The notes beneath the pieces are model-generated. The model did not search any database. It was not told the origin of the DNA and saw only the letters and a list, made by a program, of their open reading frames with translations. This document shows positions 7,933 to 15,678 of a stretch of 33,013 nt of DNA, one piece after another. Source of the DNA: Prevotella sp. (lineage in GTDB: Bacteria; Bacteroidota; Bacteroidia; Bacteroidales; Bacteroidaceae). Position numbers and translations under genes: made by a program. Positions within the stretch are counted from its first letter, which is position 1. Each line of letters starts with the position of its first letter. The stretch spans positions 1-33,013 of the forward strand of contig JAFTFG010000009.1 in the NCBI GenBank assembly GCA_017449675.1, written 5' to 3'.

Positions 7933-9615
7933 CTAGAATTTTGCACTGGGTCTATATGGTGATGTGTAATAACTATAAGAGGTGTTTGAAACCACAGCAT
8001 AACTTGAAGAACCATCACTTCCACGATAGAGTGCATAGCCTGACTTTGACGTGTAATAATACTTCAAGGTACCGTTATAACTGGATGCTGATTTGCATAT
8101 TACCACTACCAAATTGTCTGTGCCGTTGTATTCGAATACTCCGCCATTCTGATTGAACTCCAGTTTCTCCCAGCCCGTTGCGCTTCCTAACGTGGGACTC
8201 CCAGCATAGACTAATGTCAAGTTACCGCTTGGGACATAGTCGGATGAACTGGAAAAAGTTCCGGACTTATGACCCAAATAGATCTTAACATCAGATGTGG
8301 AGAAAGAACTAGAGGTGGCAACCTTAAAGGCAATGGCACGGATGTCTCCTGCTGGTCCTATTTCTGCTGGGGTGTATAGTTGTTGGGTCGTGGAGTATAT
8401 GGAATAGTTCCGGTAGGGAGTGTCATAACTGCTGTAAGAGGTATTGTTGCCGATGGTGATCTCACCGTTGTCCGAATAGGTGATATCTATCGTTGCCGTC
8501 TTGCTGGGGTCGTCATCAGCCGTAGCGGTAATGGTTGTCGTACCCGGACCTACGTAGGTGATGTCTCCGTTCTGTGCGACAGTAGCGACTTTCGTCTTGC
8601 TGCTGGTGAGTGTATAATCGGCAAAAACAGGAGTGATGCTAACAGTTACTTTTCCTGTCTCATTTGGGGAGAGGGTAGTCTTAGAAGCAGTGATGCCAAT
8701 GCTACTTATATTGAGTGTTCCGCTAATGGTCACATCAGCGTCGTCAGTAATAACAGTCTCTGCGGTAAAAGGATTGCCTCCATAGGTGAAAGCCGCATCT
8801 TGGATGCCATAAGTAGACAGCATCTCTTCGGTCGTGGGGAGACCGTCAACGACTCCCCCCTCGCCTGGGGCATAAAGCGTAAAAAGCAGATGACTATTAT
8901 AATAGAAATTGGCCTTGAGGAGTTGGATGACCTCGAACTTACCTGTAACATCAGCACGGAAACCCGATTCGTTTCCTATCCCGATGCCATTCGCTCCAGA
9001 GCCGGTACCGTATGATATGGTGGCACTCGAGATTTTTATCTGGCAGTTGCTATAGTACTTGTTGTTACTGACAGTCACATTGCTGGAAGAATAAGTACCT
9101 GCAAGAACACCGACCTTGTAATAAGAATTCTTGTTGATCCTACAGTTCTTGACCGTATTCCCAATTAGTGTTCCATAGTAAGCCTGACCAACAAGTGCTC
9201 CTACATATTGGGCGCTTCCGCCATTGATGGTGCTGTTGGAAAGGGGCAGGTTTTTGACATAACTATCCGTGTTGTCGGTATAGCCCATACAGTTAAATAA
9301 ACCACAGCATTCATCTCCCTCAATATTGTCCACCACGATATTGCTGATAGTCTTTCCGTTTCCGTTATAATGACCACCCCAATAGAAGCCAAAATTAGCA
9401 CCGTATGTTGTCTTGGAATAGCCTATAGGAACGATATGCGCCCCATCGCCGTCTATATCGTTTGTTTGTTGATAATAGAATGTGCTTCTGAAATAGTTAT
9501 AGTATTTGGAGGTCGATTCTGACAAGTCTTGCAGGTCTTGCAGGTTTGTTATCTTATAAGGATTCGATGAGGTCCCGGCACCATCGCCGCGGGTGGCAAA
9601 CGCAGGAGCCTTCAC
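7933..9615 (-). CDS. Surface protein fragment with GLUG-like repeats and a bacterial Ig-like domain; 5' truncated
   Basis: The 560-residue frame opens with GTG but has no signal peptide. Its first codons after an in-frame TAA (9654-9652) lead straight into a mature domain, 'GDGAGTSSNPYKITNLQDLQDLSE'. Residues about 15-190 resemble GLUG-type repeats ('GGHYNGNGKTISNIVVDN', 'CCGLFNCMGY', 'VGALVGQAYYGTLIGNTVKNC'). About 300-375 is a Big_2 Ig-like domain ('ITASKTTLSPNETGKVTVSI', 'VATVAQNGDITYVGPGTTTITATA'). About 380-560 is a beta-rich module with 'AEIGPAGDIRAIAFKV' and 'GWEKLEFNQ', seen in Bacteroidetes adhesin-like proteins. It ends with TAG followed in frame by the next entry. The product was probably exported to the cell surface; as it stands the gene lacks its 5' end and is likely non-functional. 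Confidence 0.7.
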   Translation of the reverse strand: MKAPAFATRGDGAGTSSNPYKITNLQDLQDLSESTSKYYNYFRSTFYYQQTNDIDGDGAHIVPIGYSKTTYGANFGFYWGGHYNGNGKTISNIVVDNIEGDECCGLFNCMGYTDNTDSYVKNLPLSNSTINGGSAQYVGALVGQAYYGTLIGNTVKNCRINKNSYYKVGVLAGTYSSSNVTVSNNKYYSNCQIKISSATISYGTGSGANGIGIGNESGFRADVTGKFEVIQLLKANFYYNSHLLFTLYAPGEGGVVDGLPTTEEMLSTYGIQDAAFTYGGNPFTAETVITDDADVTISGTLNISSIGITASKTTLSPNETGKVTVSITPVFADYTLTSSKTKVATVAQNGDITYVGPGTTTITATADDDPSKTATIDITYSDNGEITIGNNTSYSSYDTPYRNYSIYSTTQQLYTPAEIGPAGDIRAIAFKVATSSSFSTSDVKIYLGHKSGTFSSSSDYVPSGNLTLVYAGSPTLGSATGWEKLEFNQNGGVFEYNGTDNLVVVICKSASSYNGTLKYYYTSKSGYALYRGSDGSSSYAVVSNTSYSYYTSPYRPSAKF

Positions 9616-9628
9616 AAAGACAATACTC

Positions 9629-10513
9629 TTAAGATATACGGTATTTGCGGCTTAGCCCTGTCAATCGACAGAGTTGGTCACGTCCGAAATCGGGGTCTGT
9701 AAAAAGATGATGCTGATTGATGTGCCGGTCCATTTTGAGGAAAAGGTCAGATTCGACCGTCTGGTCTTCATGCTGAACAGGTGGTTGCTCCGTTTCATCG
9801 TTCACCATATCCCCTGCAGGAGCAATACGTTCTACCAATTCGTAATAGGTGTAATAGACGGCAAAGAGTGTCGGGAAGAGGTTGTGGAATATCTGGGCGG
9901 GCATCCACATGGTGAGTACCCATGTGAAGAATCCGATGCCGATGGCAACGGTGAAACAGACGTAGGTGACAATCCATCGACGGTCAGCACTCGACTTGCG
10001 CCATTGATAGGGCATCTGGAGCAGTATCAAAACAATAAAACTAGTCATGGTGATAAAGACCAGTCGGAGGATAACATTGGCTTCGCCGATATGGGCTAGT
10101 AGATCGTCAGCACTGTGGAGAGGAAAGAACCATTCTTTGAAGACGGTCGGGAAGGCAAAACTGAAGACAAATAGTACAATAAGCGTTGTTATCCGCAGGG
10201 ATGACTTAATCCATCCCGGCCGTATCACCTCGATGGCGTAAAACAGCATCAGCACGATGGTCAGAACGGAACCGAAGACTGCCGGAGGAGCCAGTACCTC
10301 GATGAACCGATTGCCTAAACCGCTGGTCATGAGTGACTGTACTTTGACAGAGAAAGGTATGACTGTCAACAGAAACAGCGTTCCTAAGATATAGCGGGAG
10401 CGGTCGGTCACATCTTTGCGGAATCTCCACATCAGATAGGCACAAACAGCATTGGTCAAGACGGCAATGGTGTCGACCTGTATCAATATCTGGGTTTGTA
10501 TATCCGGTGTCAT
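9629..10513 (-). CDS. Membrane-bound AraC-type regulator with truncated DNA-binding domain
   Basis: The 294-residue protein has about seven predicted membrane helices (roughly 13-31, 42-58, 77-99, 108-128, 146-166, 181-205 and 207-225). A soluble linker follows, then the start of an AraC/HTH_18 domain ('LFLKMDRHINQHHLFTDPDFGRDQLCRLTGLSRKY'). The family normally continues for about 70 more residues with the rest of the first and the whole second helix-turn-helix; here the frame stops at 'RIS*'. The expected remainder is not in any frame downstream, because the surface-protein fragment begins 13 bp later. The regulator therefore probably cannot bind DNA normally. The ATG overlaps the topB stop in an ATGA junction (10510-10513). 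It may once have controlled the neighbouring surface-protein gene. Confidence 0.75.
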   Translation of the reverse strand: MTPDIQTQILIQVDTIAVLTNAVCAYLMWRFRKDVTDRSRYILGTLFLLTVIPFSVKVQSLMTSGLGNRFIEVLAPPAVFGSVLTIVLMLFYAIEVIRPGWIKSSLRITTLIVLFVFSFAFPTVFKEWFFPLHSADDLLAHIGEANVILRLVFITMTSFIVLILLQMPYQWRKSSADRRWIVTYVCFTVAIGIGFFTWVLTMWMPAQIFHNLFPTLFAVYYTYYELVERIAPAGDMVNDETEQPPVQHEDQTVESDLFLKMDRHINQHHLFTDPDFGRDQLCRLTGLSRKYRIS

Positions 10514-12384
10514 TTCTTCTTTTTCTTCTTCTCTTCCTCAGGAGGCATAACAGTGATGCGGCGGTTGGAGGGATCACTCATCACATCATTGACGATAGCG
10601 GTGACCTGGTCTTTCAATTCTTGAATAAACTGGCCTGCGTCATATTTCTTGGCTTCGATATCACGGAGTTTCTTTTCCCAGATACCCGTGAGTTCACAAC
10701 TTTTGAGGAGTTCCTCACGGATGAGGTCGATGAGTTCAATACCTGTCGGGGTGGCTACCAGACGCTTACGTTCCCGTTTGATATAATGGCGCTTGAAAAG
10801 GGTCTCTATGATACTGGCCCGACTGGAGGGTCGTCCGATACCGTTCTCTTTCATGGCGGCACGCAACGTCTCGTCCTCCACAAATTTCCCAGCAGTCTCC
10901 ATGGCACGTAGCAAGGATGCCTCATTATAATAAGGTGGGGGCGTCGTCCATTTCTCCGTCAGGGTGGGCTGATGGTCGCCCGACTCTCCCTTGACGAAGG
11001 TGGGTAGGGTGCGCTCCTCTTTCTCGGAGTTTTCGGAGTTCTCTGAATACTCGGGGCTTTCGGAGATTTTATCTCTCACAACGCGCCACCCCGGGTCGAG
11101 TATCTCTTTACCAGTCACCTTGAACTCGATGCCGTCGACCTCACCCAGTACCGTTGTTGTAGAGAACTTACAGTCGGGCAGGAAGACACCGATGAACCGG
11201 CGGGCCACTAGGTCGTAGACTTTCTGCTCGGCATCACTCAGTCCCTGAGGGATGACTCCCGTAGGGATGATGGCATGGTGGTCGGTGACCTTCGAGGTAT
11301 CGAAGACACGTTTAGACTTCTTCAATGCCTTGCCGCCAATGGGTTTGATAAGTTCCGCATAGGGAGCCACGCCTCCGAACTTCGTCTGGTATAGTCCGTT
11401 AAGGGTCTGCGGACACTTGGGATAGATGTCGTCGGAGAGGTATTGCGTGTCGACACGGGGATAGGTGGTGTATTTCTTCTCGTAGAGTGCTTGGATGAGG
11501 TTGAGGGTCATCTCGGCAGAATAGCCGAACTTGCGGTTGCAGTCTACCTGTAGGGAGGTGAGGTCATAGAGTTGGGGAGGCTGTTCCTTGCCTTCCTTCT
11601 TTTCCACCTTCGTGACGGTGAAGGGCTTACCCTCGATGGTGGCGAACGCCTCTTCTCCCTCTTCTCCCTCTTCTTTACTGGTGAATTTCCCCTTTGTCGC
11701 TGTAAAGGTAGTGTCCCGATAAACGGTGGCAAGAACCCAGTAGGGTTCTGGTTTGAAATTCTCGATCTCTTTTTGTCGGTTGACAATCAAGGCGAGGGTG
11801 GGGGTTTGTACCCGTCCGATACTGAGCACCTGACGGTTCTGGCCGTATTTCAGGGTATAGAGACGGGTGGCATTCATGCCTAGCAGCCAGTCACCGATGG
11901 CACGGCTGAGGCCCGCCATATAAAGCGGTTGATAGTCGTCTTGGTCTTTGAGTTGTGAGAAACCCTCACTGATGGCCTCATCGGTCATGGAGGATATCCA
12001 CAGGCGACTGACAGGACATTTGGCTCCAGCCTTCTGCATCACCCAGCGTTGGATGAGTTCTCCTTCCTGTCCGGCATCACCGCAGTTGACAATACGGTCG
12101 GCTTTCTGCATGAGACTCTCGATGATTGAGAACTGTTTCTTGATACTGGGCTGGTCGATGAGTTTAATCCCAAAACGCTCAGGTATCATAGGCAGGGCCG
12201 TCAGACTCCATGACTTCCACATAGGGGTATAGTCATGGGGCTCCTTCAGCGTACACAGATGGCCAAATGTCCAGGTCACCTGATAACCGTTACCTTCCAT
12301 ATAACCGTCGTGGGCACTCGTCGCTCCAATGATGCGGGCGATGTCCTTGGCCACACTGGGTTTCTCTGCGATACATACTATCAT
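10510..12384 (-). CDS. topB: DNA topoisomerase III (type IA)
   Basis: The 624-residue enzyme relaxes and decatenates DNA by single-strand passage. The start 'MIVCIAEKPSVAKDIARIIGA' is the usual TOPRIM beginning and sits 9 bp after a strong -7 box; the longer frame to 12438 runs through the promoter. Further motifs are 'NCGDAGQEGELIQRW' (TOPRIM acidic residues), 'SRLWISSMTDEAI', 'GRVQTPTLALIV' and 'YTTYPRVDTQYLSDD', which carries the catalytic tyrosine. Late conserved parts are 'PPPYYNEASLLRAME' and 'GIGRPSSRASIIETL'. There is no zinc-ribbon tail; the protein ends in a run of lysines. Two stretches unlike the rest, ESPEYSENSENSEK and EEGEEGEE, are encoded by 9-bp tandem repeats. In Bacteroidales topB homologues occur both on chromosomes and on mobile elements; nothing here suggests a mobile element. 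Confidence 0.95.
   Translation of the reverse strand: MIVCIAEKPSVAKDIARIIGATSAHDGYMEGNGYQVTWTFGHLCTLKEPHDYTPMWKSWSLTALPMIPERFGIKLIDQPSIKKQFSIIESLMQKADRIVNCGDAGQEGELIQRWVMQKAGAKCPVSRLWISSMTDEAISEGFSQLKDQDDYQPLYMAGLSRAIGDWLLGMNATRLYTLKYGQNRQVLSIGRVQTPTLALIVNRQKEIENFKPEPYWVLATVYRDTTFTATKGKFTSKEEGEEGEEAFATIEGKPFTVTKVEKKEGKEQPPQLYDLTSLQVDCNRKFGYSAEMTLNLIQALYEKKYTTYPRVDTQYLSDDIYPKCPQTLNGLYQTKFGGVAPYAELIKPIGGKALKKSKRVFDTSKVTDHHAIIPTGVIPQGLSDAEQKVYDLVARRFIGVFLPDCKFSTTTVLGEVDGIEFKVTGKEILDPGWRVVRDKISESPEYSENSENSEKEERTLPTFVKGESGDHQPTLTEKWTTPPPYYNEASLLRAMETAGKFVEDETLRAAMKENGIGRPSSRASIIETLFKRHYIKRERKRLVATPTGIELIDLIREELLKSCELTGIWEKKLRDIEAKKYDAGQFIQELKDQVTAIVNDVMSDPSNRRITVMPPEEEKKKKKK
11021..11065. repeat. 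Nonamer tandem repeat inside topB
   Basis: Five 9-bp units related to TTTTCGGAG follow each other exactly. On the gene strand they encode the three-residue repeat SEN (SES-PEY-SEN-SEN-SEK). The period keeps the frame, so the copy number could vary without breaking the gene. Confidence 0.7.
11650..11676. repeat. Second nonamer tandem repeat inside topB
   Basis: Three 9-bp units, CTCTTCTCC twice and CTCTTCTTT, encode the acidic stretch EEGEEGEE. The unit is unrelated to the nonamer at 11021-11065 although it lies in the same gene. Confidence 0.65.
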
Positions 12385-12393
12385 AACAAGGGA

Positions 12394-12425
12394 CAAAGGT
12401 ACAAATAAAAAATGAGTCAACCAAA
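12394..12425 (-). promoter_or_regulatory. topB promoter (TTTG-N20-TACCTTTG)
   Basis: On the minus strand the -33 box TTTG (12425-12422) and -7 box TACCTTTG (12401-12394) are 20 bp apart, an exact match to the Bacteroidetes consensus. Only 9 bp separate the -7 box from the topB ATG. The -33 box lies in the loop of the cyd terminator. Confidence 0.8.
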
Positions 12426-12441
12426 CAGGAAGACTCATTTT
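12407..12441 (-). terminator. Intrinsic terminator of the cyd operon
   Basis: A 10-bp perfect stem (AAAATGAGTC at 12409-12418 with its complement at 12432-12441) has a 13-nt loop and, on the minus strand, a run of six T. It lies 19 bp after the cydB stop and overlaps the topB promoter. Confidence 0.8.
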
Positions 12442-12459
12442 GTTGGATATATACCTAAG

Positions 12460-13608
12460 TTAATAGGCGTGGTCGTCGATGATCTCCTGGCGGTCGAGTT
12501 TTTTCTTGTCGATAGCCCGCCAAGCATAGACGATATAGGCCAGTACGAAGGGCACGAGTAGCGACACCCAGAACATGGTGCGCAACGTGAACTCACTGCT
12601 ACATGAGTTGGCAAGGGTCAGTGATGACTGTAAGTCGGCAGTGGAGGGATAGTAGGCCGTGTGGTTCCAGGCTGAGCAGAGCAACAGGGCCAGTACCGTG
12701 AGTACGGTACCGATACCAGTCGGCCAGATGCCACCGATATAGTGATCGGAGAAGATGGTCTTTCCGATGCCGAAGAGTACGAGTACCACACCTATTAATA
12801 ATAGGATGGTCAGGTACCACATGTCAAGGAGATTGTGCAGGTACTTATACGGCTCTATAAAGATGACTCCCGTCTCTGGGTCCCAGGCATAGCCGTCCTT
12901 CAACAACAGGTGGATGAGGTAGGCCACGAAGAGGATGAGGAAGGGAATGGTGTTGCCGAGGAGACGAACCCTGCCGCGACTGCGGATTTCCTCATCATTG
13001 ACATTGTTGATGACATAGAGGATACCCAATACACGGGCCAGGAAGACCACGGCGAAACCGAATACCAGCACCCAAGGGTTGAGCAGGGCATCCAGCCCGT
13101 GTGAGGCATTGGCCCAGCGGCTGATGATGGGGGTAAACGCCCCCGCATCAATCATATTGTCCTTGGCGATGAGGAAATTGCTGCCCTCGAAGAAGGTGGC
13201 AACGGCTCCTCCCAAGAGCAAGGGACCTAGGATGCCGTTTAATGTCAAGAAGAACTGGAACGTCTTGGGACCGAGGAAATTGCCCAATTTGTTCTGGAAC
13301 TCATAACTGACGGCCTGTAGGACGAAGGTGAAGAGGATAATCATCCACAACCAGTAGGCACCGCCAAATGAGGTGGAGTAGAACAAAGGGAACGATGCGA
13401 AGAAAGCACCGCCGAAGGTAACGAGGGTCGTGAAAGTGAACTCCCACTTACGACCTGTGGAATTGTATACCAGCCTGCGGCCTTCTTCTGTGTAGCCGAG
13501 GCTGCCAGCCAGTGAATTGGCTCCCTGTACGAAAAGCAGGAATACTAATAACGCCCCCAATAGTGCTACGATAAAGCACCAGTAATGCTGTAAGAATTCG
13601 TATGTCAT
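12460..13608 (-). CDS. cydB: Cytochrome bd ubiquinol oxidase subunit II
   Basis: The 382-residue integral membrane protein forms the bd oxidase heterodimer with CydA, reducing oxygen to water with quinol at low oxygen. It has about nine hydrophobic helices and conserved CydB stretches: 'LFVQGANSLAGSLGYTEEGRRLVYNSTGRKWEFTFTTLVTFGGAFFASFPLFYSTSFGGAYWLW' near the N-terminus, and 'MFWVSLLVPFVLAYIVYAWRAIDKKKL' at the end. It follows cydA after a 52-bp spacer containing an octamer repeat and ends before an intrinsic terminator, so it is the last gene of the DUF4492-cydA-cydB unit. This enzyme gives obligate anaerobes of this order tolerance to traces of oxygen. Confidence 0.95.
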   Translation of the reverse strand: MTYEFLQHYWCFIVALLGALLVFLLFVQGANSLAGSLGYTEEGRRLVYNSTGRKWEFTFTTLVTFGGAFFASFPLFYSTSFGGAYWLWMIILFTFVLQAVSYEFQNKLGNFLGPKTFQFFLTLNGILGPLLLGGAVATFFEGSNFLIAKDNMIDAGAFTPIISRWANASHGLDALLNPWVLVFGFAVVFLARVLGILYVINNVNDEEIRSRGRVRLLGNTIPFLILFVAYLIHLLLKDGYAWDPETGVIFIEPYKYLHNLLDMWYLTILLLIGVVLVLFGIGKTIFSDHYIGGIWPTGIGTVLTVLALLLCSAWNHTAYYPSTADLQSSLTLANSCSSEFTLRTMFWVSLLVPFVLAYIVYAWRAIDKKKLDRQEIIDDHAY

Positions 13609-13631
13609 AGTTTTGTTGTTTTTTTGTTATG

Positions 13632-13663
13632 TCGATATATCGATATTCCGATATCTCGATTCA
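13632..13663. repeat. Octamer tandem repeat in the cydA-cydB spacer
   Basis: Four 8-bp units related to TCGATATA run up to and into the cydA stop codon (13661-13663). The unit is close to that of the pspC-sigma spacer at 4009-4048. Confidence 0.7.
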
Positions 13664-15298
13664 TGCTGAGTATTCCGGTCCTTTCTTGATTTGCTTCAGG
13701 AGGATGCTGATCTCCACACCGAGCATGAGGGTGAAGAGGATTAAGAAGAGGAAGAACGTAAGGGCAACGGCAGAGCCGCTGATATCACTGACACCTACCC
13801 ATGTGGGCAGCATATCCTGAATGGTCCAGGGTTGACGACCGAATTCTGCCACGAGCCATCCGCTCTCGGAGGCGATATAGGCCAGTGGGACGAGAATGAT
13901 AGCCACCCAATAGTGCCAGGCGGGTAACCCTGCGATCTCATTCATGTCTGCCTGTGTCTCTGGGATGATTCCAATAGCCGCCAGCAGACGTCGTGTGACA
14001 ATAGATGCCAACGGTATCTTGAAGGCGAGGATAGTTATCAGGGCGAAGAACACGATGAAGACACACCCTAGTCCTACCATGATACGGAAGGCCCAGAAAT
14101 TGACGGGAATATAAGGTACGACATCATGTTTGTCCTTCACGTAGCCATAGCCGAAATACGGCATGTTCTCCTTGAGTGTGGCCAACTCATTGGCAGCACT
14201 ACGCTCATTACCTGCTTTCTTGGCCTGTCGGTAGGCAGCCAGGGCTTCAATGGCTTTCTTCCCTCGTTCAATCTTCTCGTCTACGGAAGGCTCTACGGTT
14301 CCATCGGGTTTGGTATAGCCGTTGAGGATGTCATTGATGCCGGGAACATAGCCGTGTGGGTCGTTGGTGGCCATGATAGAGAGTGCGTAGGGCATATCAA
14401 TCTTCAACGGGGCGGCCTCCTGCTGCTCATAGTCTGGCTGGGCGATGGGATTCACCCAGGCAATGGCCGTCAGTCCTTGGTCGGTACCACCATTGTATAG
14501 GGCCTCCATAGCGGCAAGTTTCATGGGTTGTACCTGGGCGACCTGCTGGCCACTGATATGACCTGTCATCGCAGCACCCAGAGAGGCAATCAGTCCCACA
14601 ACAGCACCTATCTTGATACTCTCCTTGGCCAATTGTATCTCCCGTTTCTTCATCAGATACCAACAGGAGACGGCTACCACGAAGACTGCTCCGATGATCC
14701 AGGCGGAGATCACGGTATGACAGAACTTCCCGATGGCGAAGGGAGAAAGGGCCACCTCCAGGAATGATACCATCTCGTTACGCATGGTATCGGGGTTGAA
14801 CTCACAACCGACGGGGTACTGCATCCAAGCGTTGGCCACCAGAATCCACCAAGCGGAGATGGTGGCTCCCAGTCCTGTCAGCCAGGTGGAGGCTAGGTGG
14901 AATCCCTTCGATACCTTGTTCCATCCAAAGAACATGACAGCGACGAAGGTCGACTCCATAAAGAAGGCCACGATACCTTCCACGGCAAGTGGTGCTCCGA
15001 AGATGTCCCCCACGAACCAGGAGTAGTTCGACCAGTTGGTACCGAATTCAAATTCGAGGATGATACCTGTGGCGACACCCATGGCGAAATTGATGCCGAA
15101 GAGTTTCTGCCAGAACTTGGCAGTGTCTTTCCAGAAAGGCTTCTGGGTACGGTAGTAGCAGGTCTCTGCAATACCCATGATGACGGCAAGTCCCAAGGTA
15201 AGGGGTACGAACAGCCAGTGATAGATGGCTGTCAGTGCAAACTGTGCTCTGGCCCAGTTGATGGAGCCGGCATCGATGTTTAGTAATAGGTCATTCAT
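13661..15298 (-). CDS. cydA: Cytochrome bd ubiquinol oxidase subunit I
   Basis: The 545-residue membrane protein carries the haems of the bd oxidase. 'RAQFALTAIYHWLFVPLTLGLAVIMG' near the N-terminus holds the haem-ligand histidine (His27, equivalent to His19 of E. coli). 'GHISGQQVAQVQPMKLAAMEALY' corresponds to the region before the quinol-binding Q-loop, and 'EFGRQPWTIQDMLPT' contains the conserved GRQPW motif. The region of about residues 290-385 between them is hydrophilic and forms the Q-loop with a Bacteroidetes-type insert. It lies between the DUF4492 gene and cydB, with repeat-filled spacers on both sides. All expected motifs are present, so the oxidase should be active. Confidence 0.96.
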   Translation of the reverse strand: MNDLLLNIDAGSINWARAQFALTAIYHWLFVPLTLGLAVIMGIAETCYYRTQKPFWKDTAKFWQKLFGINFAMGVATGIILEFEFGTNWSNYSWFVGDIFGAPLAVEGIVAFFMESTFVAVMFFGWNKVSKGFHLASTWLTGLGATISAWWILVANAWMQYPVGCEFNPDTMRNEMVSFLEVALSPFAIGKFCHTVISAWIIGAVFVVAVSCWYLMKKREIQLAKESIKIGAVVGLIASLGAAMTGHISGQQVAQVQPMKLAAMEALYNGGTDQGLTAIAWVNPIAQPDYEQQEAAPLKIDMPYALSIMATNDPHGYVPGINDILNGYTKPDGTVEPSVDEKIERGKKAIEALAAYRQAKKAGNERSAANELATLKENMPYFGYGYVKDKHDVVPYIPVNFWAFRIMVGLGCVFIVFFALITILAFKIPLASIVTRRLLAAIGIIPETQADMNEIAGLPAWHYWVAIILVPLAYIASESGWLVAEFGRQPWTIQDMLPTWVGVSDISGSAVALTFFLFLILFTLMLGVEISILLKQIKKGPEYSA

Positions 15299-15304
15299 AA
15301 TTTA

Positions 15305-15349
15305 TTAGGTTTGTTAGGTTTGTTAGGGGAGGTAGGTTTGTTAGGGGGC
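15305..15349. repeat. Nonamer tandem repeat in the DUF4492-cydA spacer
   Basis: Five 9-bp units with consensus TTAGGTTTG fill the spacer. The last unit overlaps the stop codon of the DUF4492 gene (15341-15343). Period and unit differ from the octamer at the other end of cydA. Confidence 0.7.
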
Positions 15350-15562
15350 ACGGTCTATCATCTCCGTCGCCACGAAGTCGGACTCACCGCCTTCCTCTGC
15401 ATGGGTCTTCAGGAAATCAGGAAAGAAGAATACCTTGAGGATGGCGAACATGATAAACAGTTTGATGAGGATGATAGCCCATAAGGTACGCCCCAGGGTC
15501 ATCTGCCGGAATCCATCGTAGTAGAGGTGGAATGCCCGATACCAGAAACTGTTTTTGTTCAT
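15341..15562 (-). CDS. DUF4492 protein, small membrane partner of cytochrome bd
   Basis: The 73-residue protein has one hydrophobic helix (about 27-48, 'LWAIILIKLFIMFAILKVFFFP') after a short amphipathic start 'FWYRAFHLYYDGFRQMTLGRTLW', typical of DUF4492. In Bacteroidetes this family sits before cydA, as here. Size and position suggest a small accessory subunit, in the way CydX stabilises the enterobacterial bd oxidase, but homology to CydX is not shown. It is the first gene of the cyd operon, 30 bp after a TATATTTG -7 box. Confidence 0.85.
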   Translation of the reverse strand: MNKNSFWYRAFHLYYDGFRQMTLGRTLWAIILIKLFIMFAILKVFFFPDFLKTHAEEGGESDFVATEMIDRAP

Positions 15563-15591
15563 AATTGTCCCTTTTAACGTTAATATTGATG

Positions 15592-15599
15592 CAAATATA
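15592..15599 (-). promoter_or_regulatory. -7 box for the cyd operon
   Basis: TATATTTG on the minus strand fits the Bacteroidetes TAnnTTTG consensus, 30 bp before the DUF4492 ATG. A -33 TTTG at the ideal spacing is only approximated (GTTG at 15623-15620). It is divergent from the promoter at 15629-15660. Confidence 0.5.
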
Positions 15600-15628
15600 G
15601 TAAATTAAATCAAATCCTCCAACAAATC

Positions 15629-15660
15629 TTTGTGGTTTTCTGGGAAAAAAAGTATCTTTG
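15629..15660 (+). promoter_or_regulatory. Promoter of the coiled-coil/TolC efflux operon
   Basis: TTTG at 15629-15632 and TATCTTTG at 15653-15660 are 20 bp apart, an exact match to the Bacteroidetes promoter consensus. The ATG of the first gene follows 18 bp after the -7 box. Confidence 0.8.
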
Positions 15661-15678
15661 CACGTTAAAAAATGCATT

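Noticed and set aside
7933-7935. Recoded TAG (suppressor or special amino acid)
   Set aside because: folA, thyA and pspC in the same window end normally at TAG, so a nonsense change is simpler.
8380-9015. 211-codon plus-strand frame opposite the surface protein
   Set aside because: It is antisense to a frame with clear Ig-like and GLUG-like domains and has no domain of its own.
12385-12438. Longer topB start
   Set aside because: The extension would be encoded by promoter and terminator DNA, and the family begins at MIVCIAEKPSVA.
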